A stretch of 64,000 nt of DNA from Eledone cirrhosa (lineage: Eukaryota; Mollusca; Cephalopoda; Octopoda; Eledonidae), in NCBI GenBank assembly GCA_964016885.1, contig OZ024748.1:35981267-36045266 (forward strand). The letters run 5' to 3'. Below, one piece after another: positions 10,005 through 22,000 of this stretch (positions within the stretch are counted from its first letter, which is position 1; each line of letters opens with the position of its first letter). The notes beneath the pieces were generated by a model. It was not told the DNA's origin and ran no database searches. It worked only from the letters and a program-made list of their open reading frames with translations. Position numbers and translations under genes: made by a program.

Positions 10005-10189
10005 TGTTTCTACTTTATGGCACAAGGCCAGCAATTACCCAGTGCATTACTGGTACTTTATTTTACCGACCCCGTAAGGATGAAAGGCAAAGTTAACCTC
10101 GGCGGGATTTGAACTCAGAATGGCAAGGACCGTAACTCTATGCTGGAAAGCATGGTGTCCGACCCTCTACCGATACTGCCAGTCCACCG
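10005..10189 (-). mobile_element. tRNA-derived SINE of cephalopod type
   Basis: Read on the minus strand from 10189, the element starts CGGTGGACTGGCAGTATCGG, with an A-box-like TGGCAGTATCGGTAGAGG. It then has a B-box-like GAGTTCAAATCCCGCCG (plus-strand 10100-10116), continuing GAGGTTAACTTTGCC, TTTCATCCTTACGGGGTCG and TAAAATAAAGTACCAG. I recognise this as the body of a SINE abundant in octopus and squid genomes. It is flanked by a perfect 12-bp target-site duplication, which fixes both ends and indicates retroposition by target-primed insertion. The tail is degenerate, without a clean poly-A. It would be transcribed by RNA polymerase III if active. Confidence 0.85.
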
Positions 10190-10201
10190 ATAGGTATAAA
10201 T
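10190..10201 (+). repeat. Target-site duplication, right (SINE)
   Basis: ATAGGTATAAAT, the second copy of the 12-bp duplication, starting at the base after the 5' end of the minus-strand SINE. Removing the SINE and one copy gives a continuous empty site. Confidence 0.85.
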
Positions 10202-10212
10202 GCTGTATAAAT

Positions 10213-10333
10213 GCATGATATGATTAAATCTGTATTATATAATACTGAGGATCATTATCATCACAGGACATATAATGTTACCCAACAGTGAAAAGTGAAT
10301 GTAATGTGAACGCTGCACCATTTGATTTTATTA
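10213..10333 (+). repeat. Direct repeat, copy 2
   Basis: Partner of 9753-9870, with the same landmarks in the same order. It differs by several substitutions and a small insertion after GAGGAT. It ends about 20 bp before the mariner-like remnant. Confidence 0.7.
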
Positions 10334-10356
10334 TTCTTGTCATTTATATCATTTAT

Positions 10357-10714
10357 AACGAGGACCAGAAGGGTCGACGCATGCAAGTGTGCTAAGACAT
10401 CCTCGAGCGTCTTGAAACTGATCCAGACTTGCTAGGGACAGTCATCACCGGTGATGAGTCATGGATCTTCGAGTAAGACCCGGGGGGGGACCCGTTTTGA
10501 AGACGCGGACGACATCAAAAAGGCCGTGACGACGGAACTGCGGAGGATCCCGGAAGAATCCTTCCAAAAGTGCATGCAAGCGTGGCAGAAAAGGATGGAA
10601 AAGTACATTACACTCCAGGGAGATTACTTTGAAGGAGAAAACTCTTAGTGTGAAGTTTGGGTTTGAAATAAATCTTTTGTAACATCAGTCCTGGAACTTT
10701 TCTGACATACCTCG
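10357..10714 (+). pseudogene. Mariner-like transposase remnant with large internal deletion
   Basis: The frame starting at 10357 reads through the mariner transposase block ending DPDLLGTVITGDESWIFE. The Asp of GDESW (10453-10455) is the first catalytic Asp of the mariner D,D34D triad. TAA stops interrupt this frame at 10393-10395 and 10474-10476. The sequence then jumps, in the +1 frame, to the C-terminal block TRFEDADDIKKAV ... IPEESFQKCMQAWQKRMEK ... GDYFEGENS, ending at TAG 10646-10648. About 150 residues carrying the second and third catalytic Asp are missing, so it is dead. The sequence CTGGAACTTTTCTGACATAC at 10691-10710 resembles a mariner 3' terminal inverted repeat; no 5' repeat was found. 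Confidence 0.85.
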
Positions 10715-10732
10715 TATATATACATATAAAGT

Positions 10733-10850
10733 GAAGGCGCGTGGATGCGCAATCGTGAGGTGGTAATTTCGATTTCAACACCGGGTGAGGCGTTATGTCC
10801 TTGAGCAAGATACTATATTTCACGTTGCTTCACTGCCTAGATTTGACCGG
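10733..10850 (+). mobile_element. Second tRNA-related SINE (partial)
   Basis: Begins near AAGGCGCGTGG and carries a degraded B-box (TTCGATTTCAAC, near 10767). It then has the phrase GTCCTTGAGCAAGATAC and TATTTCACGTTGCT, which I recognise as the body of a cephalopod SINE distinct from the one at 10005. The tRNA-like 5' part is shortened and no target duplication is obvious, so it looks old or truncated. Confidence 0.6.
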
Positions 10851-11893
10851 TAGATAGTATTAGCAATTGGAAATATCAATGGAAACATTGTTTCCTCGGT
10901 CCGATTATACGATGTCTGGGATCTTGTCAACCGACTGTCGATATATACGTTTGAATTATCAAATTCATTTTTAGATATTTCGCCCTAAATCATTAGAGGA
11001 TGTTAAGAGTCAAATTCGTTTTATCATCCCATCCAAGCTCCCATAATTGAAACGTTCATCTGTCGCAGTCTACTATCAGATTTCATCTTTACTAAATAAC
11101 ACTTACACAGTATGGAGTTAGCTAATACTTATTTGTCACTTTGAAATGTAAACGTCTGGCTGAATGCGCGAACAGCTTGATGTACGACTGCAGATTCTCA
11201 GTTAACGTAGTTTGTGTTTGCGTTTAAATACTTTAAACTCTGCATAAATCAACGATAATGTCCTAAAAACAAAACTGGTCGATTTAGCTGAGTCGGTATC
11301 TGCGTTCAAATCCCACCGATGTCTATCTAAGTAAACGGTCGCCTTTCACAGTCGATAAAAAAATACCAGTCGAACGCTGGAGTTCTGTCAGTCTGTCTGT
11401 CTCCCCGCCCTCTCTCTCTTTCTCCCTGTAGCATCTTACATGTCTCGCTCGGTAATCGGGATTGTGACCGTGTGTTAGTCTTCTCGTGACTATAAGGGGA
11501 CATCTAAGACCAATAATAAAAACAAATCGATTAACAAAATGTGAGACTTTAAAGTGAAATAGTCATATGAAGTATATGTGTGACATCTGAACGAGTATCT
11601 TCCACCTCCAACAAACTTACCCTCCGCCTCTCTGTCAAGCTATGAAGGAGTGATGCTAGAGTCGTGAAATCTTGCATGCATTAATTTCAATTCTTCTTAT
11701 TAATAAACTACATTGTTTATTTCCAGGGAGTATATAGAGAATTAAACCTTATTCAGTCATTTCATTACGGTATCTTGGTCACTCAATAAACCGTTCGATC
11801 GAACCCTCCTCTAAATGGGAGTAAGATAACATTTCCTCTTATCTCTTCCTGTCACTATTAGTTTCAAGGTTGACAAATTACGGGTTTATTGTC
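10851..11893. other. Single-copy AT-rich stretch before the satellite, no gene
   Basis: No convincing exon. A CT-rich patch lies at about 11386-11430. At 11284-11322 there is a tRNA-like fragment: TAGCTGAGTCGG resembles an A-box and GTTCAAATCCCACC a B-box, but they are only about 10 bp apart. That is too close for a functional tRNA, so it is probably another degraded SINE head. Confidence 0.45.
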
Positions 11894-11916
11894 ATTTGAA
11901 GTGTTGAACTTCAAAT
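11894..11916. repeat. Perfect inverted repeat at the satellite edge
   Basis: ATTTGAAGT (11894-11902), a 5-base loop GTTGA, then ACTTCAAAT (11908-11916): a 9-bp perfect stem. The right arm ends inside the first bases of the satellite (first monomer from about 11914), so the hairpin sits exactly on the boundary between unique DNA and the array. Confidence 0.8.
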
Positions 11917-13099
11917 ACATTATACTATAAAGGAGTACTAAAGTTAGTTACTAATACATTATACTATAAAGGAGTTCTAAAGTTAGTTACTAATGCATTA
12001 TACTATAAAGGACTACTAAAGTTAGTTACTAATACATTATACTATAAAGGAGTAAAGTTAGTTACTAATACATTATACTATAAAGGAGTACTAAAGTTAG
12101 TTACTAATGCATTATACTATAAAGGAGTACTAAAGTTAGTTACGAATGCATTACTCTATAAAGGAGTACTAAAGTTAGTTACTAATACATTATACTATAA
12201 AGGAGTACTAAAGTTAGTTACTAATACATTATACTATAAAGGAGTACTAAAGTTAGTTACTAATACATTATACTATAAAGGAGTACTAAAGTTAGTTACT
12301 AATACATTATACTATAAAGGAGTACTAAAGTTAGTTACTAATACATTACACAATAAAGGAGTACTAAAGTTAGTTACTAATACATTATACTATAAAGGAG
12401 TAAAGTTAGTTATTAATACATTATACTATAAAGGAGTACTAAAGTTAGTTACTAATACATTATACTATAAAGGAGTACTAAAGTTAGTTACTAATACATT
12501 ATACTATAAAGGAGTACTAAAGTTAGTTACTAATACATTATACTATAAAGGAGTAAAGTTAGTTACTAATACATTATACTATAAAGGAGTACTAAAGTTA
12601 GTTACTAATACATTATACTATAAAGGAGTACTAAAGTTAGTTACTGATACATTATACTATAAAGGAGTACTAAAGTTAGTTACTAATACATTATACTATA
12701 AAAGAGTACTAAAGTTAGTTACTAATATTATTATACTATAAAGGAGTACTAAAGTTAGTTACTGATACATTATACTATAAATGAGTACTAAAGTTAGTTA
12801 CTAATACATTACACTATAAAGGAGTACTAAAGTTAGTTACTAATACATTATACTATAAAGGAGTACTAAGGTTAGTTACTAATACATTATACTATAAAGG
12901 AGAACTAAGGTTAGTTACTAATACATGACACTATAAAAGAGTACTAAAGCTAGTTACTAATACATTACACTATAAAGAAGAATTAAAGTTAGTTAGAAAT
13001 ACATTGCACTATAAAGGAGTACAAAAGTTAGTTACTAATACATGACACTATAAAGGAGTACTTAAATTAGTTACTAATACATTATACTATAAAGGAGTA

Positions 13100-16000
13100 A
13101 TAAAGTTAGTTACTAATACATTACACTGTAAAGGAGTACTAAAGTTAGTTACTAATACATTAGTACTAAAGTTTGTTACATTATGAAGTTAGTTACACTA
13201 TAAAGTACTAAAGTTAGTTACAATATAAAGGAGTATCAAAGTTAGTTACTAATACATTATACTATAAAGGAGTACTAAAGTTAGTTACTAATACATTATA
13301 CTATAAAGGAGGAAAGTTAGTTACTAATACATGACACTATAAAGGAGTACTAAAGTTAGTTACTGATACATTACACAATAAAGGAGTACTAAGTTAGTTA
13401 CTAATACATTATACTATAAAGGAGTACTAGAGTTAGTTATTGATACATTACACTATAAAGGAGTACTAAAGTGAGTTACTAATACATTATACTATAAAGG
13501 AGTAAAGTTAGTTACTAATACATTACACTATAAAGTAGTATTAAAGTTAGTTACTAATACATTATACTATAAAGGAGTAATAAAGTTAGTTACTAATACA
13601 TTATACTATAAAGGAGTAAAGTTAGTTACTAATACATTACACTATAAGGTAGTATTAAAGTTAGTTAGTAATACATTATACACTAAAGGAGTACTAAAGT
13701 TGGTTACTAATACATTATAAAGGAGTAAATTTAGTTACTAATACATACTTCTATAAAGGAGTAAAGTTAGTTAATAATACATTAAACTATAAAGGAGTAA
13801 TAATATTACTTAATAATACATTACACTATAAAGGAGTACTAAAGTTAGTTACTAATACATTATAATATAAAGGAGTACTAAAGCTAGTTACTAATACATT
13901 ATACTATAAAGGAGTAATACAGTTAGTTACTGATACATTACACTATAAATGAGTACTAAATTTAGTTACTAATACATTATACTATAAAGTAGTAATAAGG
14001 TTAGTTACTAATACATGACACTATAAAAGAGTACTAAAGTTAGTTACTAATACATTACACTATAAAGAAGTATTAAAGTTAGTTAGTAATACATTACACT
14101 ATAAAGGAGTACAAAAGATGTTACTAATACATGACACTATAAAGGAGTTCCTAAGTTAGTTACTAATACATTATACTATAAAGGAGTAGAGTTAGTTACT
14201 AATACATTATACTATAAAGGAGTACTTAAGTTAGTTACTAATACATGAAACTATAAAAAAGTAAAGTTAGTTACTAATACATTACACTATAAAGGAGTAC
14301 TAAAGTCAGTTACTAATACATTATACTATAAAGGAGTACTAAAGTTAGTTACTAATACATTATACTATAAAGGAGTACTAAGGTTAGTTACTAATACATG
14401 ACACTATAAAGGAGTACTAAAGTTAGTTACTAATACATTATACTATAAAGGAGTACTAAAGTTAGTTACTAATACATTATACTATAATGGAGTAAAGTTA
14501 GTTACTAATACATTATACTATAAAGGAGTACTAAAGTTAGTTACTAATACATTATACTATAAAGGAGTACTAAAGTTAGTTACTGATACATTATACTATA
14601 AAGGAGTACTAAAGTTAGTTACTAATACATTATACTATAAAAGAGTACTAAAGTTAGTTACTAATATCATTATACTATAAAGGAGTACTAAAGTTAGTTA
14701 CTGATACATTATACTATAAATGAGTACTAATGTTAGTTACTAATACATTATACTATAAAAAAGTACTTAAGTTAGTTACTAATATATTATACTATAAAGG
14801 AGTAAAGTTAGTTACTAATACATTACACTCTAAAGGAGTAAAGGTAGTTACTAATACATTACACTATAAAAAAGTATTAAAGTTAGTTACTAATACATTA
14901 CACTATAAAGGAGTACTTAAGTTAGTTACTAATACATTAAACTATGAAAAATTAAAGTTAGTTACTAATACATTACACTATAAAGGAGTACTAAAGTTAG
15001 TTACTAATACATTATACTATAAAGGAGTACTAAGGTTAGTTACTAATACATTATACTATAAAGGAGTACTAAGGTTAGTTACTAATACATGACACTATAA
15101 AGAAGAATTAAAGTTAGTTAGAAATACATTACACTATAAAGGAGTACTTAAGTTAGTTACTAATACATTATACTATAAAGGAGTAATAAAGTTAGTTACT
15201 AATGCATTACACTATATAGGAATACTAAAGTTAGTTACTAATACATTACACTATAAAGGAGTACTAAAGTTAGTTACTAATACATTAGTACTAAATTTTG
15301 TTACACTATAAAGTTAGTTACACTATAAAGTACTAAAGTTAGTTACACTATAAAGTTGTATTAAACTTAGTTACTAATACAGTATACTATAAAGGAGTAC
15401 TAAAGTTAGTTACTAATACATTATACTATAAAGGAGGAAAGTTAGTTACTAATACATGACACTATAAAGGAGTACTTAAGTTAGTTAGTAATACATTATA
15501 CTATAAAGGAGTACTAAGTTAGTTACTAATACATTACACTATAAAGGAGTACTTAAGTTAGTTACTAATACATTACGCTATAAAGGAGTACTAAAGTGAG
15601 TTACTAATACATTATACTATACAGGAGTAAAGTTAGTTACTAATATATTACACTATAAAGTAGTATTAAAGTTAGTTACTAATACATTATACTATAAAGG
15701 AGTAATAAAGTTAGTTACTAATACATTATACTATAAAGGAGTAAAGTTAGTTGCTAATACATTACACTATAAGGTAGTATTAAAGTTAGTTAGTAATACA
15801 TTATACACTAAAGGAGTACTAAAGTTGGTTACTAATACATTATAAAGGAGTAAATTTAGTTACTAAAACATAATTCTATAAAGGAGTAAAGTTAGTTAAT
15901 AATACATTACACTATAAAGGAGTAATAATGTTACTTAATAATACATTACACTATAAAGGAGTACTAAAGTTAGTTACTAATACATTATAATATAAAGGAG

Positions 16001-19000
16001 TATTAAAGCTAGTTACTAATACATTATACTATAAAGGAGTAATAAAGTTAGTTACTGATACATTACACTATAAATGAGTACTAAATTTAGTTACTAATAC
16101 ATTATACTATAAAGGAGTAATAAGGTTAGTTACTAATACATTACACTATAATGGAGTACTAAAGTTAGTTACTGATACATTATACTATAAAGGAGTACTA
16201 AAGTTAGTTACTAATACATTATACTATAAAGGAGTACTAAAGTTAGTTACTAATACATTATACTATAAAGGAGTACTAAAGTTAGTTACTAATATTATTA
16301 TACTATAAAGGAGTACTAAAGTTAGTTACTGATACATTATACTATAAAGGAGTACTAAAGTTAGTTACTAATACATTATACTATAAAAAAGTACTTAAGT
16401 TAGTTACTAATACATTACACTCTAAAGGAGTAAAGTTAGTTACTAATACATTACACTATAAAATTATTAAAGTTAGTTACTAATACATTACACTATAAAG
16501 GAGTACTTAAGTTAGTTACTAATACATTAAACTATAAAAAAATAAAGTTAGTTACTAATACATTACACTATAAAGGAGTACTAAAGTTAGTTACTAATAT
16601 TATTATACTATAAAGGAGTACTAATGTCAGTTACTAATATATTATACTATAAAGGAGTACTAAAGTTAGTTACTAATACATTATACTATAAAGGAGTACT
16701 AAGGTTAGTTACTAATACATGACACTATAAAAGAGTACTAAAGTTAGTTACTAATACATTACACTATAAAGAAGAATTAAAGTTAGTTAAAAATACATTA
16801 CACTATAAAGGAGTACAAAAGTTAGTTACTAATACATGACACTATAAAGGAGTACTTAAGTTAGTTACTAATACATTATATTATAAAGGAGTAATAAAGT
16901 TAGTTACTGATACATTACACTATATAGGAATACTAAAGTTAGTTACTAATACATTAGTACTAAAGTTAGTTACTGATACATTACACAATAAAGGAGTACT
17001 AGGTTAGTTACTAATACATTATACTATAAAGGAGTACTAGAGTTAGTTACTGATACATTACACTATAAAGGAGTACTTAAGTTAGTTACTAATACATTAC
17101 ACTATAAAGGAGTACTAAAGTGAGTTACTAATACATTATACTATAAAGGAGTAAAGTTAGTTACTAATACATTACACTACAAAGGAGTTACAAAGTTAGT
17201 TACTAATACATGACACTATAAAGGAGTACTAAAGTTAGTTACTGATACATTACATAATAAAGGAGTACTAAGTTAGTTACTAATACATTATACTATAAAG
17301 GAGTACTAAAGTTAGTTACTAATACATTATACTATAAAGGAGTAAAGTTAGTTACTAATACATGACACTATAAAGGAGTACTTAAGTTAGTTACTAATAC
17401 ATTATACTATAAAGGAGTACAAAAGTTAGTTACTGATACATTACACTATAAAGGAGTACTAAAGTGAGTTACTAATACATTATACTATAAAGGAGTAAAG
17501 TTAGTTACTAATACATTACACTATAAAGTAGTATTAAAGTTAGTTACTTATACATTATACTATAAAGGAGTAATAAAGTTAGTTACTAATACATTATACT
17601 ATAAAGGAGTAAAGTTAGTTACTAATACATTACACTATAAGGTAGTATTAAAGTTAGTTAGTAATACATTATACACTAAAGGAGTACTAAAGTTGGTTAC
17701 TAATACATTATAAAGGAGTAAATTTAGTTACTAATACATACTTCTATAAAGGAGTAAAGTTAGTTAATAATACATTACACTATAAAGGAGTAATAATATT
17801 ACTTAATAATACATTACACTATAAAGGAGTACTAAAGTTAGTTACTAATACATTATAATATAAAGGAGTACTAAAGCTAGTTACTAATACATTATACTAT
17901 AAAGGAGTAATAAAGTTAGTTACTGATACATTACACTATAAATGAGTACTAAATTTAGTTACTAATACATTATACTATAAAGGAGTAATAAGGTTAGTTA
18001 CTAATACATGACACTATAAAAGAGTACTAAAGTTAGTTACTAATACATTACACTATAAAGAAGTATTAAAGTTAGTTAGTAATACATTACACTATAAAGG
18101 AGTACAAAAGATGTTACTAATACATGACACTATAAAGGAGTTCTTAAGTTAGTTACTAATACATTATACTATAAAGGAGTAGAGTTAGTTACTAATACAT
18201 TATACTATAAAGGAGTACTTAAGTTAGTTACTAATACATTAAACTATAAAAAAGTAAAGTTAGTTACTAATACATTACACTATAAAGGAGTACTAAAGTC
18301 AGTTACTAATACATTATACTATAAAGGAGTACTAAAGTTAGTTACTAATACATTATACTATAAAGGAGTACTAAGGTTAGTTACTAATACATGACACTAT
18401 AAAAGAGTACTAAAGTTAGTTACTAATACATTACACTATAAAGAAGAATTAAAGTTAGTTAGAAATACATTACACTATAAAGGAGTACAAAAGTTAGTTA
18501 CTAATACATGACACTATAAAGGAGTACTTAAGTTAGTTACTAATACATTATACTATAAAGGAGTAATAAAGTTAGTTACTAATGCATTACACTATATAGG
18601 AATACTAAAGTTAGTTACTAATACATTACACTATAAAGGAGTACTAAAGTTAGTTACTAATACATTAGTACAAAGTTTGTTACACTATAAAGTTAGTTAC
18701 ACTATAAAGTACTAAAGTTAGTTACACTATAAAGTAGTATTAAACTTAGTTACTAATACATTATACTATAAAGGAGTACTAAAGTTAGTTACTAATACAT
18801 TATACTATAAAGGAGGAAAGTTAGTTACTAATACATGACACTATAAAGGAGTACTTAAGTTAGTTACTAATACATTATACTATAAAGGAGTACTAAGTTA
18901 GTTACAAATACATTGCACTATAAAGGAGTACTTAAGTTAGTTACTAATACATTACACTATAAATGAGTACTAAAGTGAGTTACTAATACATTATACTATA

Positions 19001-22000
19001 AAGGAGTAAAGTTAGTTAATAATATATTACACTATAAAGTAGTATTAAAGTTATTTACTAATACATTATACTATAAAGGAGTAATAAAGTTAGTTACTAA
19101 TACATTATACTATAAAGGAGTAAAGTTAGTTGCTAATACATTACACTATAATGTAGTATTAAAGTTAGTTAGTAATACATTATACACTAAAGGAGTACTA
19201 AAGTTGGTTACTAATACATTATAAAGGAGTAAATTTAGTTACTAATACATAATTCTATAAAGGAGTAAAGTTAGTTAATAATACATTACACTATAAAGGA
19301 GTAATAATGTTACTTAATAATACATTACACTATAAAGGAGTACTAAAGTTAGTTACTAATACATTATAATATAAAGGAGTACTAAAGCTAGTTACTAATA
19401 CATTATACTATAAAGGTGTAATAAAGTTAGTTACTGATACATTACACGATAAATGAGTACTAAATTTAGTTACTAATACATTATACTATAAAGGAGTAAT
19501 AAGGTTAGTTACTAATACATTACACTATAATGGAGTACTAAAGTTAGTTACTGATACATTATACTATAAAGGAGTACTAAAGTTAGTTACTAATACATTA
19601 TACTATAAAGGAGTACTAAAGTTAGTTACTATTACATTATACTATAAAGGAGTACTAAAGTTAGTTACTAATACATTACACAATAAAGGAGTACTAAAGT
19701 TATTTACTGATATATTACACAATAAAGGAGTTCTAAAGTTAGTTACTAATACATTATACTATAAAGGAGTACTAAAGTTAGTTACTAATACATTATACTA
19801 TAAAGGAGTACTAAAGTTAGTTACTAATATTATTATACTATAAAGGAGTACTAAAGTGAGTTACTGATACATTATACTATAAAGGAGTACTAAAGTTAGT
19901 TACTAATACATTATACTATAAAAAAGTACTGAAGTTAGTTACTAATACATTATACTATAAAGGAGTAATAAGGTTAGTTACTAATACATTACACTATAAT
20001 GGAGTACTAAAGTTAGTTACTGATACATTATACTATAAAGGAGTACTAAAGTTAGTTACTAATACATTATACTATAAAGGAGTACTAAAGTTAGTTACTA
20101 TTACATTATACTATAAAGGAGTACTAAAGTTAGTTACTAATACATTACACAATAAAGGAGTACTAAAGTTATTTACTGATATATTACACAATAAAGGAGT
20201 TCTAAAGTTAGTTACTAATACATTATACTATAAAGGAGTACTAAAGTTAGTTACTAATATTATTATACTATAAAGGAGTACTAAAGTGAGTTACTGATAC
20301 ATTATACTATAAAGGAGTACTAAAGTTAGTTACTAATACATTATACTATAAAAAAGTACTGAAGTTAGTTACTAATACATTATACTATAAAGGAGTAAAG
20401 TTAGTTACTAATACATTACACTCTAAAGGAGTAAAGTTAGTTACTAATACATTACACTATAAAATTATTAAAGTTAGTTACTAATACATTACACTATAAA
20501 GGAGTACTTAAGTTTGTTACTAATACATTAAACTATAAAAAAATAAAGTTAGTTACTAATACATTACACTATAAAGGAGTACTAAAGTTAGTTACTATTA
20601 TTATTATACTATAAAGGAGTACTAAAGTCAGTTACTAATATATTATACTATAAAGGAGTATTAAAGTTAGTTACTAATACATTATACTATAAAGGAGTAC
20701 TAAGGTTAGTTACTAATACATGACACTATAAAAGAGTACTAAAGTTAGTTACTAATACATTACACTATAAAGAAGAATTAAAGTCAGTTAGAAATACATT
20801 ACACTATAAAGGAGTACAAAAGTTAGTTACTAATACATGACACTATAAAGGAGTACTTAAGTTAGTTACTAATACATTATATTATAAAGGAGTAATAAAG
20901 TTAGTTACTGATACATTACACTATATAGGAATACTAAAGTTAGTTTCTAATACATTAGTACTAAAGTTTGTTACACTATAAAGTTAGTTACACTATAAAG
21001 TACTAAAGTTAGTTACACTATAAAGGAGTATTAAAGTTAGTTACTAATACATTATACTATAAAGGAGTACTAAAGTTAGTTACTAATACATTATACTATA
21101 AAGGAGTAAAGTTAGTTACTAATACATGACACTATAAAGGAGTACTTAAGTTAGTTACTAATACATTATACTATAAAGGAGTACTAAAGTTAGTTACTGA
21201 TACATTACACAATAAAGGAGTACTAGGTTAGTTACTAATACATTATACTATAAAGGAGTACTAGAGTTAGTTACTGACACATTACACTATAAAGGAGTAC
21301 TTAAGTTAGTTACTAATACATTACACTATAAAGGAGTACTAAAGTGAGTTACTAATACATTATACTATAAAGGAGTAAAGTCAGTTACTAATACATTACA
21401 CTATAAAGTAGTATTAAAGTTAGTTACTAATACATTATACTACAAAGGAGTAATAAAGTTAGTTACTGATACATTATACTATAAAGGAGTAAAGTTAGTT
21501 ACTAATACATTACACTATAAGGTAGTATTAAAGTTAGTTAGTAATACATTATACACTAAAGGAGTACTAAAGTTGGTTACTAATACATTATAAAGGAGTA
21601 AAGTTAGTTACTAATACATAATTCTATAAAGGAGTAAAGTTAGTTAATAATACATTACACTATAAAGGAGTACTAAAGTTAGTTACTAATACATTATAAT
21701 ATAAAGGAGTACTAAAGCTAGTTACTTATACATTATACTATAAAGCAGTAATAAAGTTAGTTACTTATACATTACACTATAAAGGAGTACTAAAGTTAGT
21801 TACTAATACATTATACTATAAAGGAGTAATAAGGTTAGTTACTAATACATTACACTATAATGGAGTACTAAAGTTAGTTACTGATACATTATACTACAAA
21901 GGAGTACTAAAGTTAGTTACTAATACATTATACTATAAGGTAGTATTAAAGTTAGTTAGTAATACATTATACTCTAAAGGAGTACTAAAGTTGGTTACTA

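Noticed and set aside
10005..10189. A genuine tRNA gene on the minus strand
   Set aside because: The A and B box words continue into a SINE body and the whole is bounded by a 12-bp target duplication, so it is a retroposon.
11284..11322. A functional tRNA gene (A-box-like and B-box-like words)
   Set aside because: The boxes are only about 10 bp apart and no cloverleaf can be drawn. It is probably a degraded SINE head.
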